64,000 nucleotides of DNA from Natrinema longum. GTDB lineage: Archaea; Halobacteriota; Halobacteria; Halobacteriales; Natrialbaceae. Of this stretch, positions 35,122 to 43,541 are shown piece by piece. Under the pieces are notes generated by a model. The model worked only from the letters and a program-made list of their open reading frames with translations. It was not told where the DNA came from and searched no databases. The position numbers and the translations under genes are program-made. Within the stretch, counting starts at the first letter, position 1. Each line of letters starts with the position of its first letter. The DNA lies in contig NZ_CP071463.1 of assembly GCF_017352095.1 (NCBI RefSeq), positions 3,038,001 through 3,102,000 on the forward strand. Direction: 5' to 3'.

Positions 35122-36312
35122 ATGAAGGCAGTCGTTCTCGCCGCAGGTCAGGGGACACGGATGCGACCGCTGTCGGAATCGGTTCCGAAGCCGATGCTTC
35201 CGGTCGCCGATCGACCGCTCGTGGCTCACACCGTCGACGCGGCCATCGATGCCGGGGCCGAGGAGATCGTCCTCGTCATCGGCTACGAGGGCGAGACGGT
35301 CCGTGACTATTTCGGCCCCGAGTATCGAGGCGTTCCCGTCTCCTATGCGCTCCAGGAAGAACAGGCCGGGACCGCCGACGCGGTCAACGCCGCTCGAGAC
35401 CACCTCGAGGGCCCCTTCGCCGTCCTGAACGGTGACAACCTCTACGACCGGGCCGCGATCGACCGGTTGTTCGATGCCTGCCCGGCCGTCTGTGCGATCG
35501 AAGTCGCCAAGCCGAGCAATTACGGCGTACTCAGTACCGACGGGAGCGGTGAGGGCTGCGTAACGGGGATCACCGAAAAACCCGACGACCCGCCGACGAA
35601 CCTGGCCAACGCCGGGGCCTACGCGTTCCCGGCCGCGGCCCGCGAGTGGCTCGACGTTCCGGCGAGCGAGCGCGGCGAACACGAGATCACCGACGTCGTC
35701 GCGCGGGTGATCGACGAGTACGAGACGACGCCGATCACCCTCGAGCGGTGGCTGGACGTCGGCCGCCCCTGGGAGTTACTCGAGGCCAACGAGTGGAAAC
35801 TCGCCGACCTCGACCGGCGAATCGACGGCGACGTGAGCGAGGACGCGACGATCGAGGGGGCGGTCATCGTCGAGACGGGCGCGACGGTCGAACCCGGCGT
35901 CGTGATCGAAGGGCCGGCGCTGATCCGCGAGGGAGCGTCGGTCGGACCCAACGCCTACGTGCGGGGCGCGACGCTCGTCGGCCCCGACGCCGAGATCGGT
36001 CACGCCGTCGAACTCAAAAACAGCGTCGTCTCCCGTGGGACCTCGGTCAGCCACCTCTCCTACGTCGGGGACAGCGTCCTCGGCCGGAACGTGAACGTCG
36101 GTGCGGGGACGAACGTGGCGAACCTCAGACACGACGACGCCGATATCCGGGTGACGGTCAAAGGCGAGCGCGTCTCCACGGGCCGCCGGAAGTTCGGCGT
36201 CGTCGCCGGCGACGGGGTCAAGACCGGTATCAACACGAGTCTGACGCCGGGCCTGAAACTCGAGTCCGGCGCGACCACCGTGCCCGGCGAAACCGTCGAG
36301 CGCGATCGGTAA
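35122..36312 (+). CDS. GlmU-like sugar-1-phosphate nucleotidyltransferase/acetyltransferase
   Basis: 396 residues in two parts. The N-terminal 230 residues are a nucleotidyltransferase (MKAVVLAAGQGTRMRPLSESVPKPMLPVADRPL, with metal-binding Asp in VLNGDNLYD). The rest is a left-handed beta-helix of hexapeptide repeats (DATIEGAVIVETGATVEPGVVIEGPALIREGASVGPNAY), ending in VVAGDGVKTGINTSLTPGLKL. This layout is the archaeal bifunctional GlmU type, making UDP-GlcNAc from glucosamine-1-phosphate; a pure sugar nucleotidyltransferase (AglF-like) is the alternative. A box cttatcc about 30 bases upstream supports the chosen ATG. Confidence 0.88.
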   Translation: MKAVVLAAGQGTRMRPLSESVPKPMLPVADRPLVAHTVDAAIDAGAEEIVLVIGYEGETVRDYFGPEYRGVPVSYALQEEQAGTADAVNAARDHLEGPFAVLNGDNLYDRAAIDRLFDACPAVCAIEVAKPSNYGVLSTDGSGEGCVTGITEKPDDPPTNLANAGAYAFPAAAREWLDVPASERGEHEITDVVARVIDEYETTPITLERWLDVGRPWELLEANEWKLADLDRRIDGDVSEDATIEGAVIVETGATVEPGVVIEGPALIREGASVGPNAYVRGATLVGPDAEIGHAVELKNSVVSRGTSVSHLSYVGDSVLGRNVNVGAGTNVANLRHDDADIRVTVKGERVSTGRRKFGVVAGDGVKTGINTSLTPGLKLESGATTVPGETVERDR

Positions 36313-36510
36313 CTCCCGGATCGGCCGACGACAGCGTCTCGAGAGCGGCTTCAACGTCGCCATGGGTGGTATCGACGCCCGATCCCGTGATCGGGGTTCC
36401 GGAACGGCGTGACGTGATTATTTTATCTTGAAACGATCCTAAATCCCCGATTTGCGCGCGTTACCGGGTACGTGTACGACTTTCCGGTAGCAGTTGCTCG
36501 AGGAACATGA

Positions 36511-36517
36511 TTTATAT
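36511..36517 (+). promoter_or_regulatory. TATA box of the 36541 membrane protein gene
   Basis: tttatat lies 24-30 bases upstream of the ATG at 36541, in a GC-poor segment (gatttatatcggattagtag). It is the clearest TATA box in the window and predicts a leaderless transcript. Confidence 0.65.
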
Positions 36518-36540
36518 CGGATTAGTAGTAGTTTCCCGGT

Positions 36541-37299
36541 ATGTCGACGGCGACTGTTCGCGGAACGATCAGGGGAATGGGACAGCGGGCGAATCCGGCC
36601 TTCGCGGTGGCGGTCGTGGTGCTTCCACTGGCCGCGCTCGGTTACGCGATGACGGTCGCGACGGTACAGGGGCACACCTACGTCCACGTGATGGCTGGGA
36701 TCCTCTGGACGGGGATCGATATCTTCATCGGTGCCGTTCTCGGCCCGGTCGTCGGCGGTCTCGACGACGAACAGAGTTCGGCGGTGTTCCAGCGGCTCAC
36801 GCCCAAGACGGCGTTCCTCCTGCCGTCGCTGGCGTTCGTCACGATCGCGGGCGGCATCACGCTCGCCCAGCGGATCGGCATCTTCCCCCATGCCGAATCG
36901 TGGCTGGCGCTGTTTACAGCGGTGAACCTGATCCCGATCCTCCTGTTGCTGGGCTGGCGGTTGAACGCCTGGGGCGACCGACGCTGGCAGGTCCCCTTCG
37001 CTCTCGCCACGGTCGGCTCGCTGGCCTGGGTCGCGCTCACGATCGACGAGTTCGCGATGACCGAGCCCACGGTCGCCGTCGCTCTCGGCATCGTCACGAT
37101 CCTCTCGGTCCAGGGCTTTGGCTTCCTGCTACCCGGGGAGCTTCGGATGTACCAGGAGATGCGCTCGGCCGACCCCGATCCGTCGATCATCGCCACCATC
37201 GGCCAGCAGAACGCGATGCTCGGCGGTGTGCAGGGCGTCTTCCAGCTCCTCTTGATCCTCGATATGGTCTATCTCCGCTACGGCGGTTTCCCGTTCTGA
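36541..37299 (+). CDS. Multi-pass membrane protein, unknown function
   Basis: 252 residues with six to seven transmembrane helices. A histidine-bearing helix (GHTYVHVMAGILWTGIDIFIGAVLGPVVGGL) and a polar loop (LDDEQSSAVFQRLTPKTAFLLP) resemble DUF2269/CopD-like or cytochrome-associated membrane families, in which such histidines may bind heme or metal. The identity is not certain. The final stretch (GQQNAMLGGVQGVFQLLLILDMVYLRYGGFPF) is highly hydrophobic. It is a single-gene unit with its own strong TATA box. Confidence 0.75.
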   Translation: MSTATVRGTIRGMGQRANPAFAVAVVVLPLAALGYAMTVATVQGHTYVHVMAGILWTGIDIFIGAVLGPVVGGLDDEQSSAVFQRLTPKTAFLLPSLAFVTIAGGITLAQRIGIFPHAESWLALFTAVNLIPILLLLGWRLNAWGDRRWQVPFALATVGSLAWVALTIDEFAMTEPTVAVALGIVTILSVQGFGFLLPGELRMYQEMRSADPDPSIIATIGQQNAMLGGVQGVFQLLLILDMVYLRYGGFPF

Positions 37300-37976
37300 C
37301 TCGAGGACTCCGAGACGGTTCCCCCTCCGCATCACGATCGGTCACGGCTGCTCGAGATGGATGGGAAACTGGTATACAGTAGCGTGTGCCGTGCCGCGGT
37401 GAACGGCTGTGAACCGCGCCTCGAAGCCGCGCGAAGACGCCGTCGAACGTGAGCGGTAGCGCGGAACCTCCGGTTCCGCGAACGGTACGAACGGTCACTT
37501 CGTGCCCGTGAGTGCCAATCGGTTGGGGAGGGTGTGGCGATTCCCTGTTGCCACGAGAGCAGTACACCCGTCTCTGTTGTGATCGCGTCATAACCGCGAC
37601 TGTTCCATTCACACAACTGGCCGAACGGTTGTCACAGTCCGCTCGGACGGAGTCCACTTCGCAGACGGGGCCGTGTGATCCGGCTCCTGGTCAGCGAATC
37701 CCAGGTTCGAAACGGCTCTCGAACGAGTGACAGCGAGAGCGTCAGCTACAGCGAGCGATAGCGAGAGCGACCGTGAAAGGTAGGACGAGGAGACGGGTGC
37801 GGGCGTGGGTGCTCGGTTCCCGGGAACCGAGCGCGCGACGGGCCGGAGCGACGCGCAATGCCGGAGTAGACGTGAAAAGCGTCTGTGGCCGGCAACCGTA
37901 GGAAAGACGCGGCGAAATAAAAAATCAGCGGTCGCCTCCTCCCAGTGATACGTGCTCACCTGCCAGTGGCGGGCAG
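37300..37976. other. 677-base structured non-coding region between convergent genes
   Basis: No credible coding frame is seen. Inverted repeats stand out: a 9-bp stem with 3-base loop at 37460-37468/37472-37480, a perfect 22-bp palindrome at 37811-37832, and a 5-bp stem with GA-rich loop at 37868-37872/37880-37884. Short direct repeats gcgagagcg occur around 37730-37770. A run ataaaaaat near 37915-37925 could be a terminator for either strand. Convergent 3' ends normally need far less space, so a stable non-coding RNA is possible. I could not match it to RNase P RNA, SRP RNA or any tRNA. Confidence 0.45.
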
Positions 37977-38831
37977 TCAGTACCGACGATCCCGCAACGC
38001 CGGGAACTCCTCGCGGACGTCGGCGACCGTTTCGGGATCGATCTCGGTCGTCACCAGCGCCGGTTCGTCGCCGCTCGAGGCCAGCGAGACTCCCCAGGGG
38101 TCGTAGACGCTCGAGCGACCCAGCAGCGTGGCGTCGTCGAACTCCCCGGAGCCGTTGATCGTCGCCACGTAGGCCTGATTTTCGATCGCGCGGGCTCGCG
38201 AGAGGGTCATCCAGTGTTCGATGCGCGGGTAGGGCCACGCGCTCGGGACGAGCACCAGTTCGACGCCGTCGTCGACCAGCTGTCGGTAGAGTTCGGGGAA
38301 TCGAAGGTCGTAACAGGTCGTCACGCCGACGGTGAACTCGCCGACCGTCGCCGTCTCGAGGCGTTCGCCGGGGACGAGCAGTTCGGATTCGGCCGACTCG
38401 TAGCCAAAGAGGTGGTGTTTTCGGTAGACGAGTCGGCACTCGCCGTCGGCGTCGAACAGTGCGGCGGTGTTCGCCAACCCATCGTCGGCCGGCGTCTCGA
38501 CGGTTTCGGTCGCCGCCAGATCCTCGACGATGCTGCCCGCGAGGACGGCGATCCCGTGTTCGGCCGCCGCCTCCCGAAGCCGGGTGAACGTCTCGCCCGC
38601 GAACGGCTCCGCGTTGCGCGCGTAGAGGTCGAACGCGAAGTAGCCCACGTTGAACAGTTCCGGCAAGGCGACCAGATCCGCGCCGCGATCGGCGGCTCGC
38701 GACACGGCAGCGAGCGCCCGATCGACGTTCGCGTCGACTTCACCCGCTTCCACGTGGATCTGTGCGAGCGCGAGCGTGAGCGACCCGCTGCCATCGGCAT
38801 CAGCGCCGTCGGTGTCCGTCGTCCCAGTCAT
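37977..38831 (-). CDS. Nitrilase-superfamily amidohydrolase
   Basis: 284 residues with the catalytic triad Glu58 (LVALPELFNVGY), Lys138 (LVYRKHHLFGYE) and Cys173 (GVTTCYDLRFPELYR). The DLRFPE context is that of the omega-amidase/Nit2-like branch of carbon-nitrogen hydrolases, cytoplasmic enzymes that hydrolyse alpha-ketoglutaramate-type amides; the exact substrate is inferred only from that similarity. The first 16 residues are a non-conserved acidic tail, so a slightly later start is possible. Confidence 0.92.
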   Translation of the reverse strand: MTGTTDTDGADADGSGSLTLALAQIHVEAGEVDANVDRALAAVSRAADRGADLVALPELFNVGYFAFDLYARNAEPFAGETFTRLREAAAEHGIAVLAGSIVEDLAATETVETPADDGLANTAALFDADGECRLVYRKHHLFGYESAESELLVPGERLETATVGEFTVGVTTCYDLRFPELYRQLVDDGVELVLVPSAWPYPRIEHWMTLSRARAIENQAYVATINGSGEFDDATLLGRSSVYDPWGVSLASSGDEPALVTTEIDPETVADVREEFPALRDRRY

Positions 38832-38858
38832 GGTCCCAGTGTGGCCGCTCGATCACCG

Positions 38859-39293
38859 TTACTGTGTCGTCTGTAGGTCGCGCTCGAGCGCGCGCCGGAG
38901 GTTCTCGAGTTCGGAATCGAGATTGCGCTTGAAGAACTTCTCGACGCCCGGCAGTTTGCCGTCGACGACGAAGTGGTTCTCGAGGGACACGCCGGCGTCG
39001 GTGTCGACGATTTCGTGTTCGCCGGTGACCTCGAGCACTTTCGATTTGCCGACGAACTTGACGTACTCCGGTGGTCTGCGCGTCACGTCTTCGGTCTTTA
39101 CCGTCACCGTCTTCCGGACGAGTGGAATGGGGAGTTTCACGTGCCAGGTGACGCGTCGCCCATCGGGATCGTCGACGGAATACTCCTGGACGACGCTGAT
39201 CGCTCGAGCACGGTTTTCGGGATCGGCGATGAACTCCCAGACCCGTTCGGGTGATGCCGCGACGTCGAACGACCGGTCGACCCGTACAGTCAT
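38859..39293 (-). CDS. SRPBCC (polyketide-cyclase/START-like) protein
   Basis: 144 residues: MTVRVDRSFDVAASPERVWEFIADPENRARA is the classical SRPBCC beginning, with the beta-sheet and long C-terminal helix (EKFFKRNLDSELENLRRALERDLQ) completing the helix-grip fold. These proteins bind hydrophobic ligands in a deep pocket; ligand unknown. An upstream in-frame extension to 39668 is a read-through frame and is excluded. The stop lies 27 bases from the nitrilase gene start, suggesting co-transcription. Confidence 0.88.
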   Translation of the reverse strand: MTVRVDRSFDVAASPERVWEFIADPENRARAISVVQEYSVDDPDGRRVTWHVKLPIPLVRKTVTVKTEDVTRRPPEYVKFVGKSKVLEVTGEHEIVDTDAGVSLENHFVVDGKLPGVEKFFKRNLDSELENLRRALERDLQTTQ

Positions 39294-39349
39294 GCCAGTA
39301 CGTGAGCGATTGTCGAATAAAAAGACCGTGGACCGCGGGCGGTCGTTCG

Positions 39350-39574
39350 TCAACTGATCGTGACTTTCCAGGTGGTCGACCGGGCGCGGCCCCACTTCTC
39401 GATATCGACTTCGTCCGCCTTCTCCGCGAGATGGGGGAGCCGAACGCCGACCTGTTTCGACGAGAGTCCGATCGCGTCCGCGATGTTTTTCGCCCGGAAG
39501 TACTGCTCGCCGCGGGCGGCGCTCTCGCGGAGGTACGAGATGATTCGCTGCTCTTCGTCGGAATAGTCGGTCAT
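39350..39574 (-). CDS. Small winged-helix protein (DUF7123-like)
   Basis: 74 residues, wholly a winged helix: EQRIISYLRESAARGEQYFRAKNIADAIGLSSKQVGVRLPHLAEKADEVDIEKWGRARSTTWKVTIS. The wing is the C-terminal 'WGRARSTTWKV'. It matches a short haloarchaeal family I recall as DUF7123. A DNA-binding or translation-associated role is likely; no target is known. It is oriented with the SRPBCC and nitrilase genes but separated by 56 bases. Confidence 0.85.
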   Translation of the reverse strand: MTDYSDEEQRIISYLRESAARGEQYFRAKNIADAIGLSSKQVGVRLPHLAEKADEVDIEKWGRARSTTWKVTIS

Positions 39575-39674
39575 CGTCCGTGAGGGGGTTTAGGTGGTCG
39601 TTGGTCTTAACTCTTGACGGCCGATTCCGATCCCCCGAATCGGTTTGTCGCTCGATCGACGACGCCACCCGGCG

Positions 39675-39860
39675 TCAGTTCCCGTAGAGGTGGATGCTCA
39701 CGACCGCCAGCGAGCTAAAGAGGACGGCTCCAGCGAATCCCCACGCAGCCGTCACGTCCGGCGCGCCAGCGTACATTCCCAGTGCGCCGATCACCGCGAG
39801 GGCCCCCAGTGCGAGCGCCAGTCCAACGCCCTTGTCCGTCGTCTCGGATTCCGTAGCCAT
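39675..39860 (-). CDS. Small two-helix membrane protein
   Basis: 61 residues from the ATG at 39860: a short acidic start (MATESETTDKG), then two hydrophobic helices (VGLALALGALAVIGALGMYA and AAWGFAGAVLFSSLAVVSIHLYG). A TATA-like ttaag on the minus strand is about 27 bases upstream of this ATG and supports it over the in-frame ATG at 39899. No function recognised; such proteins are widespread in Halobacteria. Confidence 0.75.
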   Translation of the reverse strand: MATESETTDKGVGLALALGALAVIGALGMYAGAPDVTAAWGFAGAVLFSSLAVVSIHLYGN

Positions 39861-39934
39861 GCTCGGGCGTTGTGCGTGGGGTCTCTTAACTTCACTCATT
39901 CTATCGAACGCGTCCGCCTGCTCGAGGCGAGGGA

Positions 39935-40966
39935 CTACTTGATGGTCGTGTGTTCGGACTCCTCGTTGAGCGCGAGGTTCGCGGCGATCTCGGCGTTTCG
40001 CATCGCGTACTGGGCCGTCTGCTGGAGGCTGACGAGCACTTCGCGGACTCGCAGCAGGTCCTCGTTGTCCATCTCCGGGAGCCCCGAGAGGATCTCCTGC
40101 TCGAGGTCGGAGATGTCGTGGAACAGTTTGCGGACTTCGTTCGATTTGTTGTAATCGCGCTCGACGGCCGCCTCGACGGCCCTGGACGTGATCTCGTCGA
40201 CCAGTTCGTTCAGCTCTCGGATCTCGCGCATCACGGAACTGTCGACGTTGAGCGAGTGACCCTCGGTCTCGATGACGATCTCGGCGATGTCCTCGCCGTT
40301 GTCGGCGGTCAGTTCGAGGTTCTTCGCGATCGAGCGGTAGCCGATCAGCGGGAAGCCGGTGTTGAGGCCGACCGCCCGCGCGAGGTTGGGGTTCTGGTAG
40401 GCCGTAAAGATCAGCCGCAAGAGGAGGACGAAGATCTTGTTCGCCTGTCGCTCCCGGTTCAGGGCGCGCTGGGCGAGATCGGGATTGCCGTGGGCCAGTG
40501 CCTTGATCCCTTCACCACGCATCGTCTGGCCGGTCCGCTCGAGGCGCTCGAGCAAGTTGTCGAGCGTGAAGTCCTCGGGGTCGACCGAGCACCGAATCGA
40601 GATGCTCTCGGGAGTCTCTTCGATGACGCCCAGCCCCATCAGTTGCGTTTCGGCCTGATAGACCGCGTTGATGTGGTCGGACTCGAGGGCACCGTCTTCG
40701 TGTTCGATGCGGATGATACGCCGTCCGAGGACGTACTGAGCGACGATCGCACGTTCGACGGCACCGGCGTCGAGATCGTCGGTGTGGATGATCGCCTCCG
40801 TCTCTTCCGTACTCGCGGATTCGGGCATGACCGTCAGGGTTCCCTTGCCGCTGGTCCGAAGCGATACCTCGTCGCCTTTTTCGACGGCGTGTTCGGACGC
40901 CCACTCTGCGGGGAGCGTCATCGCAAGTGTCGACGGACCGAGCCGTTGCACTTTTCGCGTTTCCAT
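39935..40966 (-). CDS. AbrB-PhoU domain regulator
   Basis: 343 residues. The N-terminal 45 residues are a SpoVT/AbrB DNA-binding fold (METRKVQRLGPSTLAMTLPAEWASEHAVEKGDEVSL). The middle is a mixed domain and the C-terminal 130 residues form a PhoU helical bundle (EGHSLNVDSSVMREIRELNELVDEITSRAVEAAVERDY ... EEILSGLPE-like). The combination is known in archaea as a phosphate-uptake or metal-linked regulator. It is not beside a pst operon here. The promoter region carries an inverted repeat (41000-41024) that it might itself bind. Confidence 0.9.
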   Translation of the reverse strand: METRKVQRLGPSTLAMTLPAEWASEHAVEKGDEVSLRTSGKGTLTVMPESASTEETEAIIHTDDLDAGAVERAIVAQYVLGRRIIRIEHEDGALESDHINAVYQAETQLMGLGVIEETPESISIRCSVDPEDFTLDNLLERLERTGQTMRGEGIKALAHGNPDLAQRALNRERQANKIFVLLLRLIFTAYQNPNLARAVGLNTGFPLIGYRSIAKNLELTADNGEDIAEIVIETEGHSLNVDSSVMREIRELNELVDEITSRAVEAAVERDYNKSNEVRKLFHDISDLEQEILSGLPEMDNEDLLRVREVLVSLQQTAQYAMRNAEIAANLALNEESEHTTIK

Positions 40967-40999
40967 GGGACACCCTAGGATCGACCAGCCCTTAATCTT

Positions 41000-41024
41000 G
41001 ACTATATGGTCATTATCTATAGTC
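41000..41024. promoter_or_regulatory. Inverted repeat upstream of the AbrB-PhoU gene
   Basis: gactata at 41000-41006 and tatagtc at 41018-41024 form a perfect 7-bp inverted repeat with an 11-base spacer, about 35-60 bases before the start codon at 40966. The octamer tatatggt occurs within it and again at about 41032. The region is unusually AT-rich, so it includes the promoter; the arms are candidate operator half-sites. Confidence 0.45.
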
Positions 41025-41199
41025 GAATCGTTATATGGTTGATTTCAACGCGTCTCTCTACCCGTGACCTTATATAATAGCGTACGACGGATCGTCCCTC
41101 GACGCGACGGAGCCCTGGTCCCGTCCCAGCCGTCGACTCGCGAGTGAAACCGGCCACCGCTCGAGTGGTTCTACTCGCAAGATCGGGTCTGGACCGCCA

Positions 41200-42372
41200 C
41201 TAGACGACGTTCACGAGCCGAGTCGTAAACCGACCGATCCGGACCTGTACCCATCCCCGAAGGCTCTCGTTGACCTCCTCGTCGTCGGTATCGACGCGCA
41301 ACGAGTCGATGTCGTCGAGTTTCTCGCCGCTGGCGACGACCGTGATCTCGTCGGCTCGTCGAATGACCTGCGGGGAGATCTGGTGGTTCCCGCGACCGAA
41401 AACGAATCCCTGGCCGCCGATCGGCGAAACGACGATGGTGACCGGATCCGTAAGAACCTCGAGGATTCCCGTTTCGGCGGCGTCGCGGGCGAGCAACTCG
41501 CCCCGCCGTGAACGTGAGTCGTCGCCGTCTGTTCCGTCGTCGCCGGCCCGAGCGCGCCAGACGTCGACGCCGAGCGGCGACGGATCGATGCCCAGTTCTT
41601 CCTCGATCGCACCGACGGTGCTGCCGGGGCCGAAGACGTAGGTTCGTCCGGGTTCGACCTCGCGGGCGAACCCCGCAGCCAGCGAGTCGACGCTCCCACT
41701 CGAGACCTGCTTGCCCGACTGAACGTCCGGCGCGACGGGAACCGGGACGATGGCTTTGAGTTCCGTCCGGACCGTTCCCTCCCGGTAGGCGTCCTCGTCG
41801 ATGTCGTTGACCTCTCGGTTCTCGACGCGGTCGAATTCCGCGGCGATCCGCCCCGCGTCGGCCGGTGTGACGCCGAAGACCGACGAGTAGATCTTGACCC
41901 CCGCCGGCACGCCGAGCATCGGCGTCTCGCTCCCATCGGCCTCGAGCACTTCGGCGACGTCGACGGCGGTCCCGTCGCCGCCGACGAAGAAGACGAGGTC
42001 GACGTCGCGCTCGAGGAGCGCTCGAACGGCCCCTCGGGTGTCGGTCGCCGTCGTCTCCGCGGTCGTCGGATCGTCGACGCGTTCCGGCTCGCCCGCCGGG
42101 GACTCACTGGTCGCGTCCGCCGGATCGTAGACGACCTCGGGCTCGTAGCCGGCGTCCCGCGCTGCGCGTTCACCCATCACGCCGGCGGCCGTCAAAACGG
42201 TGATATCGGGTGCGCGCCGGTGTAACGATCGCAGGGCCTCGCGCGCGCGATCCGGCGCTCGCGGCTTGGCACCCCGGCGGCGTGCTTCCTCGACGTTCCC
42301 GTCGGTCCCCTTCAGTCCGACCCGACCACCCATCCCCGCGATGGGGTTGACGACGACGCCGATGGACTCCAT
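41200..42372 (-). CDS. ATP-NAD/AcoX-type kinase
   Basis: 390 residues. The N-terminus MESIGVVVNPIAGMGGRVGLKGTDGNVEEARRRGAKP and the nucleotide motif FFVGGDGTAVDVAEVL, followed by MLGVPAGVKIYSSVFGVTPADA, define the ATP-NAD/AcoX kinase family. NAD phosphorylation is the formal assignment, though this long archaeal branch is not proven to make NADP. The middle has an acidic, Asp-rich insert typical of halophiles. It ends about 230 bases before the PhoU-type gene on the same strand. Confidence 0.9.
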   Translation of the reverse strand: MESIGVVVNPIAGMGGRVGLKGTDGNVEEARRRGAKPRAPDRAREALRSLHRRAPDITVLTAAGVMGERAARDAGYEPEVVYDPADATSESPAGEPERVDDPTTAETTATDTRGAVRALLERDVDLVFFVGGDGTAVDVAEVLEADGSETPMLGVPAGVKIYSSVFGVTPADAGRIAAEFDRVENREVNDIDEDAYREGTVRTELKAIVPVPVAPDVQSGKQVSSGSVDSLAAGFAREVEPGRTYVFGPGSTVGAIEEELGIDPSPLGVDVWRARAGDDGTDGDDSRSRRGELLARDAAETGILEVLTDPVTIVVSPIGGQGFVFGRGNHQISPQVIRRADEITVVASGEKLDDIDSLRVDTDDEEVNESLRGWVQVRIGRFTTRLVNVV

Positions 42373-42524
42373 AGCGGGGGATGGGGACGCCAATCGGAAA
42401 GCCGTATCGCAGGTGGATCGTCGGGTCCGTCTTCGGGAATCACGCTCCGACCGCAACTCGAAACCGGTCGGGAGACCGGCTCGGTTTCTGAAAGGTTAAG
42501 GGGGATGCGAACCGATCGCCGACC

Positions 42525-42659
42525 ATGTCCGCACTGATCGAGGCCGCTGTTCTCGCGACGGAAACGGAACCGGCGTTGCCGATGCAACTCGTCGGCTGGG
42601 GCGCACTCGCCCTGGGCCTGCTGGTGACGATCGCTTGGGTCGTCTCCTTCTATCGCTGA
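42525..42659 (+). CDS. 44-residue single-helix membrane microprotein
   Basis: An ATG frame encodes MSALIEAAVLATETEPALPM followed by one transmembrane helix (LVGWGALALGLLVTIAWVVS) and the end FYR. A box ggttaag about 28 bases upstream fits a leaderless transcript. It is convergent with the CinA-like gene, 15 bases away. Short proteins of the form 'acidic tail, one helix, FYR/W' are common in Halobacteria. Function unknown. Confidence 0.65.
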   Translation: MSALIEAAVLATETEPALPMQLVGWGALALGLLVTIAWVVSFYR

Positions 42660-42674
42660 GGGTCTCTCGTCCGG

Positions 42675-43358
42675 TTACGGAGATTCGACCTGGTCACGGA
42701 GCCACGCGGCCGCATCCGTGACCGTCGCCTCGTCGCCCGCCTCGAGTTCGATCCGGACCGACTCGCCCGGATAACTCCCCACCGAGACGTCGAACCGATC
42801 GCGGAGTTCGGCGATCCGATCGAGCAAGGCACTCTCGGGTTCGTCGGCCACGACGGCTTCCCGGTAGGTCGGCGTCCCCGTGAACTCGTCTTCGATCGAC
42901 TCGAACATCGCCTTCATTTCGGCGGGAACGCCGGGAAGCACGTAGATACTCTCGAGGGCCGCGCCGGGGGCGACGCCCGCATCGTTGTGGAGTGCCCGCG
43001 CGCCAGCCGGGAGCTCGGCCGTTCCGGACGCGAGATCGCCACGGCTGTAGCCGTCCGCCTCGAGCCAGGCGAGCGCATCGTCGTGTTCCTCGACCGACCG
43101 GCCGAGCGCGGCCGCGACGCCGTCCATGGTGACGTCGTCGTGAGTCGGTCCGAGGCCGCCCGTGACGATGACGGCGTCGTACTCGGCGCGGTATTCGTTG
43201 ACGACGCGGGCGATGTCGCCGACGCGATCGGGAAGCGTGGTCACGCGCTCGACGGTGACGCCGCGCTCGGCGAGTCGTTCACAGAGCCACGTGGCGTTCG
43301 TGTCCGTCGTTCGTCCCGCGAGCAGTTCGTCTCCGATCGTCACGACCGCGACGTTCAT
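42675..43358 (-). CDS. CinA/MoaB-like molybdopterin-binding domain protein
   Basis: 227 residues, N-terminal (COG1058) domain of CinA only: MNVAVVTIGDELLAGRTTDTNATWLCERLAERGV and the MPT-binding-fold signature VIVTGGLGPTHDDVTMDGVAAALGR. The C-terminal nicotinamide-nucleotide amidase domain of bacterial CinA is absent, as usual in archaea. The likely activity is ADP-ribose pyrophosphatase-type or a nucleotide-related role; not settled from sequence. Confidence 0.9.
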   Translation of the reverse strand: MNVAVVTIGDELLAGRTTDTNATWLCERLAERGVTVERVTTLPDRVGDIARVVNEYRAEYDAVIVTGGLGPTHDDVTMDGVAAALGRSVEEHDDALAWLEADGYSRGDLASGTAELPAGARALHNDAGVAPGAALESIYVLPGVPAEMKAMFESIEDEFTGTPTYREAVVADEPESALLDRIAELRDRFDVSVGSYPGESVRIELEAGDEATVTDAAAWLRDQVESP

Positions 43359-43505
43359 ACCGACTCGTTCGGTCCGAGACCTCAAATGCGTCTCGCCCTC
43401 GTTGGCTGCTGTCGCCGCCGCGTCGGTTTCTCAAGGGCCATACCCAGTGGAATTTTCACCCTCGTTCGTTGTGATTATCGAATTGTAGGATACTCACGAT
43501 AACCA

Positions 43506-43520
43506 CAAGATTCAATCTTG
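43506..43520. promoter_or_regulatory. Perfect inverted repeat before the winged-helix gene
   Basis: caagatt-c-aatcttg is a perfect 7-bp inverted repeat with a single central base, 22-36 bases upstream of the ATG at 43542. It overlaps the place where the TATA box should lie (gataatta follows directly), so a bound protein would block transcription. Autoregulation by the encoded DNA-binding protein is the simplest reading. Confidence 0.6.
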
Positions 43521-43541
43521 ATAATTAGTAACGGGGAGAGT

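Noticed and set aside
37366-37390. A ggtatacagtagc sequence resembling the left end of the palindromic repeat
   Set aside because: Only about 12 bases match, and neither the core nor the right arm follows within 100 bases.
37680-37720. A T-loop-like ggttcgaaa suggesting a tRNA or tRNA fragment
   Set aside because: No acceptor, D-arm or anticodon stem can be folded around it.
37600-37925. RNase P RNA or SRP RNA
   Set aside because: The conserved RNase P core (gaggaaagtcc type) and the SRP helix-8 motif could not be found on either strand.
38859-39668. 269-codon frame extending the SRPBCC gene upstream
   Set aside because: The extension overlaps the winged-helix gene at 39350 in another frame and is Arg-rich; the SRPBCC domain starts exactly at the ATG at 39293.
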